DNA from: Entophlyctis helioformis
Lineage: Eukaryota; Chytridiomycota; Chytridiomycetes; Chytridiales; Chytriomycetaceae
DNA: 13,164 nt
Assembly (NCBI GenBank): GCA_025526915.1
Contig: JAHLKH010000424.1
Coordinates: forward strand, 1-13,164
Reading direction: 5' to 3'
The notes under the pieces were generated by a model, which worked only from the letters and a program-made list of their open reading frames with translations, searched no databases and was not told the DNA's origin. How positions within the stretch are numbered: the first letter of the stretch is position 1; each line of letters opens with the position of its first letter. Both the position numbers and the translations under genes were made by a program. Of this stretch, positions 7,197-13,164 are shown piece by piece.

Positions 7197-10100
7197 CAGA
7201 TCGCCGTCATGCTCTGAAGCAGCTTCTCGAGCGCATCCATCCCGTCCGAGCCAAACATGGTTCCCGCACCTCCATCCAGCGGTGTCGCGTCGTCGGCACT
7301 CGCACCAACCACGTCCTTGTACACTTGCGCCTCGTCGCCCGTCGCGGCATCCGGCCCGCTACCACGCTCGCTGCCACTGCCACTGCTTCCATCGCCAGCA
7401 CCATCACCATCGACAGCCGCTGGCTCATCAGCGAGATTGGCATCCGCATCGCCAGTCTCCGTAGCCGCACTAGCAGTGGTACTCGCAGTGGTACTCGCAG
7501 TGGCACTAACAGTCACACTCGATGCTGTGCAAGACCGCCGCCCATCATGTCAGTAAACCACACCACAATGGCCCGCAAATCAACAACAGCCAATCCGACT
7601 TACAGAGAACAGGAGCATCCGCGTCGTCAATCTCACTGTCGGGATAGTCGCGCACACGGCTGGCCAGATCACCGGTCGGCAGGATGCGCCAGGGCCGGTC
7701 ACCGCCATCGCCGCTGCCGCCCTCCGCGTCGTCAAGCTCACCGGTCGGTGACTCGGCCTCGAGGTCCTCCTCCTCGTCGTGGTCGTCGGCCGGCGTCGGG
7801 TAATCGCGCACATTGGTGAGCGTGTCGCCGATCGGCAGGATACGGAACGTGTCGGCAGGCATGTCGCCCGTCGCGGGCTCGGCGTCCTGGCTCGGATACT
7901 CGGCAATGTTCTTGGAGACGTCGCCAACAGGCAGGATCGTAAACGGCTTGTCCGTCTCTGACAATGTCGTCGCCGTCGTGGTGGCGGTGGTGGTAGTGGT
8001 TGCACTGGACGCGTCGCTGTCCGCGTCATTGTCATCCTCGTCCGAGACGGGCGTGCCGAGCTTGGCGGCCATGTCGGCGTCGCCCATGTTGAGTGCATCC
8101 GCCTCTGCACCCGTCCACGGCTTGTCCGTCTCAAGTGCGACCAAGAACGACGAGGTTGGGACTTCTGGCTCGATCGTGGGCCGCTCAACCAAAGACACGC
8201 TTGAAATCGATGTCGTTGTCGACGAGGACAATGTCAGACTGTCCGACGGTGAATCAGCCACTGGAGAGACTGCCGGTTCAAGAGGCGGCTGAACCGACGG
8301 CTCGACAGACGCGGTGGCAGTAGATGGCTCGGCAGGCGCGGTGGTTGTAGTCGTGGCCGCGACAGAAAGCTCGGTCGAAACAGTGGACTCTACAACGACA
8401 TTCACAACGGGTTCAACAGAGACCGACTGCACAACTGACGCCGCCTCAGTCGCAGCAGTGCTTGTGCTGCTTGTGCTGGTGGTGCTGGTGGTGCTGGTGG
8501 TGCTGCTGGAATCCTCCGTACTAGTGGTAGAAGTCGTGGTGATGCTGCTGGCGCTGCTCAGAGTTGGCGTCTCGGTAGAGGACGCGGCAGACGAGATAGA
8601 CGAGATAGACGTCACAGTTGACGCGACAGACGCAACAGACGAGATGGACGTCTCGACAGATGCAACAGACGCAACAGACTCCACCGACGCAGCCGACGAC
8701 ACCGCTTCTTGGACAGGAGCGGGCTCGGCCGACGGCTGGACAACATCAGTCACGGACGTTGTCGTCTGCGCGGCAGATGTCGTGCCAGCCGCAACACCAA
8801 CCGACGCATCCAAGACATCCGCATCGACGCCACCCACCGCGTCCGCGTCCGCGTCGCCGTCGCCATCGCCGTCAACGCTAGCGGCAGCGTCCGTGCCAGC
8901 AGGCACCGGACTAACAGTATCAAGGTGTACAGCCAATCGCGCCAGCCGCTCGCGCTCGGCAGCCATTTCCTGCATCTGGCGCTCGCGTTCCAGCTGCAGG
9001 TGCTGCAGCTCCGACTGGTACGCCTGGCGCTCGACGGTCTGCTGGTCGCGCATGGCGCGCACCTGCGCGTCGACGGCTTCCTGCACACGCCGGCGCACCT
9101 GCTCGTCGTCATGGGCGTCAACCGTCGTGGGGCGCTCGGTTTTCGGCACGTTGTGGTCGAGGGGATGCACGCCGTGTGCGCCGTCGACAGCAGGGAGCGG
9201 GTCGGGCCCGCGCTCGACGGCCTTGCGCATGGTGTCGGCGACCGCCACGCGTGCATGGCCAGCTGCGCGGCCAGCCAGACGCACAGCCTTGCGGCCAGTA
9301 CGCCGCGCGAGCTGCACGGCCGTGGGGCCGACATCCAGCACCACGTGGCGGGCAGCCGCGTGCCACTGCGTCGAGACGGCGTCCCATGCTGGCAGAACCA
9401 CCGAGGCGCAGGTTGGCTGGTATGGGTAAAACACCGACGACGGCACGCCGCTCGAGACGGGGTCGCAGACAATGTACACGGTCGAGTACATGGCAAAGAA
9501 GCCGACGAGGAGCGAGATGATGAGTGTCCAGAGACCCAGTCCCGAGTTGCCGCGGCGGTGGTCGAGGTCCTGCAGGATCGAGCGGAGGTGGTCGGCGTTG
9601 AGAGGTGGCGCGGCCGTGCCCACCGGCGTCCAGATCTCGGGATCCCAGTCCAGCGCGGGCGGCATCATGGACGACGCGTTGCCGCCATCGCCCGGCAGCG
9701 CGTGGGCCGCAAACAGCGGTGTGCCCGCCGCGCTCGGCTGTAACGCCGTCTTGATGAGATCATACATACTGTCCATGCGAGTCTGGATGGCCTCCAGGTC
9801 CTTGACTCCCGCGTCGGACGCCATGCCGGACGAGTAGCCAGACGGCGACGTGAGCAGCGGCGGTGCACCTGCTGCCTGCTGCTGGTGCTGCATCGCCATG
9901 GGCGGCAGCGTCGTGGGCGGTGGCGGCAGACTCGCCGCGTTGTAGGCAGCGCTGCTGGGCGGACGCGGCACAGGCGGCAGGCTCTCGGATCCCACTTGAA
10001 TGACATCCAGCGGCTCCTGCTGCTGGTACTGCTGCTGGTACTGCTGCTGCTGGTACTCATCATACTGCTTCTGCTGCTGCTGTTGCTGGTACTCTTGACC

Positions 10101-13100
10101 ATACTCGCCCTGGTCGCCCATGGTCTGCATGGTGTAGTCTTGTCCAGCCACACCGCCAGCAGAAGCGGTAGCCGCCATCTGGTCCGCATAGGCATCCTCA
10201 CCCTGAGCCAGGCGGTACAGGTACGAGTCGTCTTCAAGGCACGCACGGGTCTGGCCCAGCTGCGACCGCACCATGTCCAGATCGTTGTACACCTGGTCGA
10301 AGCCGTCGATGGGCAGCGCGCCGGCCGCTTCGGCCAGCTCGTACGTCTCGAGGAGGGACGCGCGCGCGACCTCGATGCCGCACTGGATCATGGCAATCTC
10401 GGCGACAATCGAGGCACGCTCAGAGCGCCGTGTTTCGGGCCCGAGCACCGACAGCTTCGAGTTGGCCTCTTCGAGCGTGGCAGAGCCCAAGTTGATCTCG
10501 TCGACGGCGGCAGACAGGGCAGCCTGGACACGGTCGTGGAGCGCCGGCTCGGGTGCATCGGCCGCCTCGATGGGCTCGCCGAGCGCGGCATCCGTCTGCT
10601 GCCGCATCACGTCATTGAGCGTGGACTTGGTCTGCGCGAGGTCGTACTCGAGCTCGGCGACATTGCGCTGAAGCTGCACAATGCGAGTCTGCAGGGCAAT
10701 CGGGTCCGTGTCCGACGAAGACGCCGCCGCCGCAGGATCATTGTCTGCAAGGCTGGCTGTGGCAGCATCGGCGGTCGGGAACGACTCCTCGTCGAGAGAG
10801 GTGCGGAGAGCCGTCAGACGGAGCTTGGCCTGAGCGAGAGCAATCTGTTGGCGCTCGCCGGCCATCTGGGACTCGCGAGCGACCGCCAGCTCCTTGGTGA
10901 GCAGGTCAACGCGAGCACGCAGAGCAGCCACCTCGTCGTCCGTGCGCTGCGCAAGCTGCAGCTGTTTCTGGCTGTCTGCGAGGCGATTCTGCAGCACCGA
11001 GAGACGGTCGTGGAATGCCTTTTGGCGCGTCTGAGAGTGCTCGAGCTCGCGCGTGCGTCGATGAAGATCAGTCGTCAGGTTGGCTGTCTGCTCCCTGTAC
11101 GACAGCGCCGCCTGCTTGTACCGTTTCTGCGACTGGCTGACCTTTGCGAGTGCAGCGCGAACCTTGCCAATCGACGTGGACGGAGCCAAGTGCAGCGGGT
11201 CCCACGTGACAGCCACGTACAGATGCAGAGTGTCTGTGCCAGAGAGAGCCTCCTCAATACGATCCAGCGGCCAAAGCTGGTCCCAGCCCGTGAGCAAAAG
11301 CCTCGCCGTCGCGGAACAGGAAGCCGCCGGTGATACTCTTGGAGACAATGGTCTGGCGGGTTGCTGGATGGATGAGCTTGATGGTGAAGGTCGAGATGGC
11401 ACGCGACCAGTGCGGGCCGAGCGCCTCTTCGAAATCAGACTTGATGGGCGACAGGTAGGCAGAGACGTGCGAGCCACGCGACTCGTTGTTGCCCCTGGCA
11501 GTAGACCTGCGCGACCCACGAGCAGCCACTCGGCCAAACGGCAGCGAGATGTGCGGGTCCGACGACTCGCCGCGCGCAGCCCCAGCAAAGTGCGGAATCG
11601 TGTACTCGTACTGGATCGTGCCCGTCTGGATGACCTGCGGGCCAATCACTTCCACCTCGATCGTGACCGAGCCGTCCTCGGGGCTGATCGCGTCGTGTGG
11701 GAGCGGCAGCTGGGTAAAACTCTTTCGAATCCCCAGCCAGACTGCGCGGCCGAGAATCCCGTGAATGACGGTTCTGACACGTGCGTGAGAACGTAGTCGG
11801 GGCTAGCAGCCTGCTCGGGCTCGGCCAAGCTGGCGTCACCGCCCTCTTCGTCGTCACGCTCCTGGGACGGTTCCTGGCGAGCGCCGCGACGCAGCCGGAA
11901 CGTGAAGCTGGAGATGGACGCATCCAGGCGTCTTTGGCTGCATTCTCGGTCTCGTTCTTGATGGGCGGATAAAGCAGATGCATACGCGCCTTGGCAGTCG
12001 CCTGCGCCGTCGGGGTAGATGACAATCTGCCACGACCAGTCGCGAGGGCCAAAGGGCAGCGACACCAGCTTCTCGTCGGTGGACGTGGCGAGGTCGGGAA
12101 TGTGCCACACGTACGACGCAAACAGCTGCGACTCGACGGGCATCAGGCTGAACATGCCGCCGGGCTCGGTGGCCGACCCGTAGTCGCCCGCCACAAACAG
12201 CATGTCCTCGGACTCGGCAGCCAGGTCGATGCGGTCGATGGAGCGCAGCGACATGGATCGCGCAGCCTTGGTCAGGATGTTCGGGTTGGCGTAGTTGTAG
12301 ACGGGCGACGGGCTGGCCAGCGGATCATAGGCAAGCGGGTCGCCCGACAGAGTGCCATAGCCTGCGTCATACTGCGTCGTGAATTGTTGCCCGCTGTATG
12401 CTTGCTCGTTGTATTGCGGGTCGTAGAGGGCCTGTTGCTGTTGCTGTTGGCCGTGGTTCTGATCATACGACAGCGTGAGCTCCGTGGGGTCGAGCGGGCC
12501 AGGCGAGCGAAGGCCGGGCGTGTCCTGGCGTGGACGCGGCGACCGCTGCGATTGCTGCGAGGGCGGGCGGGGCGGGCGGGCAGCCGCAGCGTCAGACGCA
12601 ACGAGCCCGTACACGTCGAGATCGTTTTGCGGCGGCATGGGGGAAGTTGCCCTGAAATCCAGCTGCCCGTTGCCACTGGTGGCGCTGGCGGCAGACAATG
12701 GGAGCGGCGTGCCCCAGCGCAGCGACGAGCATGCCGGGCTGCAGGTGAGGTAGCGGCTCGTGGTCCTGCTGCATGCTGTACGAGTCGTGGCCGTGGCCGT
12801 GACCGTGGCCGTGGCCGTGACTTGCCGGGCTCAGGCTGCGCGCGTCGACGTGTGAGTGTTGCTCGTACGACTGGTGCTGGCTGTAGCTGGACGGGTCGGC
12901 ATAGCCCTCCACGTCGGCTGGATCCTGCGCAGCCTGGTAAGCCCAGCCGTCCTGCGCGTACTCTTGCTTGGTGCTGCGCGTGTTGCATTGCTTGTTGCTG
13001 GGCACCGACGGCATCGGCCGACGGCTGCGCATCTGGGTTGTACTGCGGCTGCTGCCGGGATAGAACGGCGCAGTGAGCAGCGAGGCAGACGCTCCGCCCC

Positions 13101-13152
13101 AGGCAGCACCGTGCCGTCCATGTCCATGTCCATGTCCACGTTCATGTCCCAT
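7196..13152 (-). CDS. large MATH-domain, coiled-coil, transmembrane, Ser/Thr-rich protein; frame broken by indels
   Basis: Not recognised as a named gene. About 1958 residues if all frame breaks are bridged. Order from the N-terminus: MGHERGHGHGHG start at 13152 (in-frame TAA just upstream), then His/Gly- and Gln/Tyr-rich sequence; MATH domain 1 (about 12122-11647; YVWHIPDL, WSWQIVIYPDG, SSFTFRL); MATH domain 2 (about 11616-11196; IQYEYTIPHF, YLSPIK, STFTIKL, WDQLWPLD); coiled coil (about 11168-10785, more to 10600); poly-Gln; Pro-rich linker; one transmembrane helix (9465-9536, GLWTLIISLLVGFFAMYSTV); Arg-rich stretch; charged coiled coil (about 9113-8925); long Ser/Thr/Val region; acidic tail with three ILPxGD motifs; last exon 7196-7524. 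MATH domains bind peptides in TRAF and SPOP proteins, so a membrane-tethered adaptor with an outward Ser/Thr-rich C-terminus is one inference. Breaks near 13055, 12975, 12713, 11970, 11925, 11725 and 11288 leave the N-terminal model uncertain; the frame from 11286 to 7604 is unbroken. Confidence 0.75.
7525..7603 (-). other. intron of the MATH gene before its last exon
   Basis: GT-AG intron of 79 bp in phase 1 with consensus donor GTAAGT, branch-like TTTACTGACA and acceptor GCACAG. Unspliced, the frame runs into a hydrophobic tail and stops at 7545. Spliced, it continues in Ser/Thr/Ala- and Asp-rich sequence of the same style, ending ALEKLLQSMTAI. Confidence 0.88.
7641..7943 (-). repeat. three copies of a 17-residue ILPxGD motif in the MATH protein
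   Basis: Minus-strand translations at 7893-7943 (FTILPVGDVSKNIAEYP), 7797-7847 (FRILPIGDTLTNVRDYP) and 7641-7691 (WRILPTGDLASRVRDYP) share [FW]-x-ILP-x-GD-x4-[IV]-x-[ED]-YP. They are separated by acidic, variable linkers. The contrast between conserved units and drifting linkers suggests selection. I know no family with this motif. Confidence 0.9.
8136..8798 (-). repeat. long Ser/Thr/Val/Ala low-complexity region of the MATH protein
   Basis: The coding strand is made of short degenerate units such as SVASVASVETS and STTSTTSTTSTSSTST, with Pro/Glu-containing stretches towards the end. On the + strand the core reads as GTGCTGGTG repeats near 8470-8510. Such regions are commonly O-glycosylated when they face the cell exterior. 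Replication slippage likely drives its length. Confidence 0.8.
9465..9536 (-). other. predicted transmembrane helix of the MATH protein
   Basis: Twenty-four mostly hydrophobic residues (start LGLWTLIISLLVGFF) lie between DHRRGNSG on the N side and CDPVSSG on the C side. The paired Arg on the N side favours N-in, C-out by the positive-inside rule, but the later Arg-rich stretch (9240-9310) makes topology uncertain. Confidence 0.8.
10017..10094 (-). repeat. poly-Gln/Tyr tract (CAG repeats) in the MATH protein
   Basis: Twenty-six residues of Gln runs broken by Tyr, Lys, Glu and Asp (QQQQYQQQYQQQ), coded mostly by CAG. It separates the coiled-coil part from a Pro-rich linker leading to the transmembrane helix. 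Related short Gln runs occur near 12430-12450. Confidence 0.9.
11196..11616 (-). other. MATH domain 2, with one single-base frame break
   Basis: IQYEYTIPHFAG, SSDPHISLPFG, GSHVSAYLSPIK, HWSRAISTFTIKL, then AFAHG and, after one extra base in the run 11287-11289, WDQLWPLDRIEEAL and LHLYVAVTWDP. This order of strands is that of a MATH/TRAF-C fold. It runs straight into the coiled coil, as in TRAF-type adaptors although in reversed order (TRAFs have coiled coil first). Confidence 0.75.
11647..12122 (-). other. MATH domain 1, with three single-base frame breaks
   Basis: Begins FASYVWHIPDL, then WSWQIVIYPDGAGDCQG and, across two breaks, LSPIKNETENAAKDAW and SISSFTFRL, then GWGF and SVTIEVEV. Breaks lie near 11964-11972 (one base too many), 11924-11925 (one too few) and about 11723-11729 (one too few). 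The order of blocks matches MATH domain 2 directly downstream. An acidic loop (QERDDEEGGD) is inserted after the FTFRL strand. Confidence 0.75.
12786..12820 (-). repeat. GGCCAC hexamer repeat coding (His-Gly)n
   Basis: Six near-identical hexamers encode alternating His-Gly. A second His-Gly run codes from about 13140, where GGACATGGACAT repeats occur at 13117-13139. These His-rich runs could bind metal; they could equally be slippage products without function. Confidence 0.85.
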
Positions 13153-13164
13153 TTACACCAAGAC

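Noticed and set aside
8460..8520. Regular GTGCTGGTG repeats considered as a CRISPR-like or satellite array
   Set aside because: Units are in-frame codon repeats of a Ser/Thr tract without unique spacers; this is coding low complexity in a eukaryotic gene.
8314..9429. 371-codon + strand open frame rich in Val/Asp/Thr
   Set aside because: It is the antisense shadow of the Ser/Thr-rich and coiled-coil part of the MATH gene. The minus strand carries the coherent transmembrane, coiled-coil and motif order and a consensus intron.
9885..11333. 482-codon + strand open frame rich in Leu and Arg
   Set aside because: Antisense to the coiled-coil and poly-Gln coding region (CAG read as CTG gives poly-Leu); the minus strand gives heptad-like helices.
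12272..12988. 238-codon minus-strand frame starting MQHAQHQ
   Set aside because: Only its first few residues fit the Gln-rich N-terminus; after the frame break it is Arg/Pro-rich shadow of the MATH gene.
1..13164. tRNA, rRNA, transposon or virus-derived sequence
   Set aside because: No cloverleaf-like segment, rRNA stretch, transposase or polymerase motif, or terminal repeat was seen on either strand by reading.

Overview
This is a GC-rich window from a fungal nuclear genome, with four protein-coding genes split by short spliceosomal introns. Fungal origin is supported by a neutral trehalase that has the fungal-type regulatory N-terminus (a basophilic RRRRGS phosphosite followed by a Ca2+-binding DTDGD loop), by ten introns of 65-189 bp with CTGAC-like branch sites, and by a classical hexokinase. 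GC-biased third codon positions and triplet/hexamer low-complexity tracts are everywhere. An early-diverging lineage (chytrid-like or blastoclad-like) is a guess from overall style, not shown by the sequence.

Layout: 1-890 is the 5' flank of the trehalase; it is low-complexity with a coding-like stretch and a probable 5' intron. 891-3703 (+) is neutral trehalase in four exons, with about 130 extra residues in the catalytic domain. 3904-5726 (+) is a hexokinase in four exons with an unusual N-terminal membrane-anchor-like segment and one single-base frame break near its end. 5803-7143 (-) is a CobW/COG0523 metallochaperone-type GTPase in four exons, convergent with the hexokinase (76 bp between stops). 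7196-13152 (-) is a very large gene that I could not match to a described protein. It has a His/Gly- and Gln-rich N-terminus, two MATH (TRAF-like) domains, coiled coils, poly-Gln, one transmembrane helix, a second coiled coil, a long Ser/Thr-rich region and an acidic tail with a triplicated 17-residue motif. Its final exon ends only 52 bp before the start of the CobW gene.

How they work together: the trehalase splits trehalose to two glucoses and the tandem hexokinase phosphorylates glucose, so the + strand pair is a small trehalose-to-glucose-6-phosphate module. No pathway link between the two minus-strand genes is evident; they are packed like tandem genes of a compact genome.

Data quality: the reading frame of the large gene is broken about seven times between 11287 and 13060, and the hexokinase once, mostly by single-base gains or losses in short homopolymers. 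Protein-level continuity across the breaks (including the match between the two MATH copies) points to assembly or base-calling errors rather than dead genes, though reads were not available to test this. The most interesting object is the MATH/coiled-coil/transmembrane/Ser-Thr-rich protein with its repeated ILPxGD motif.
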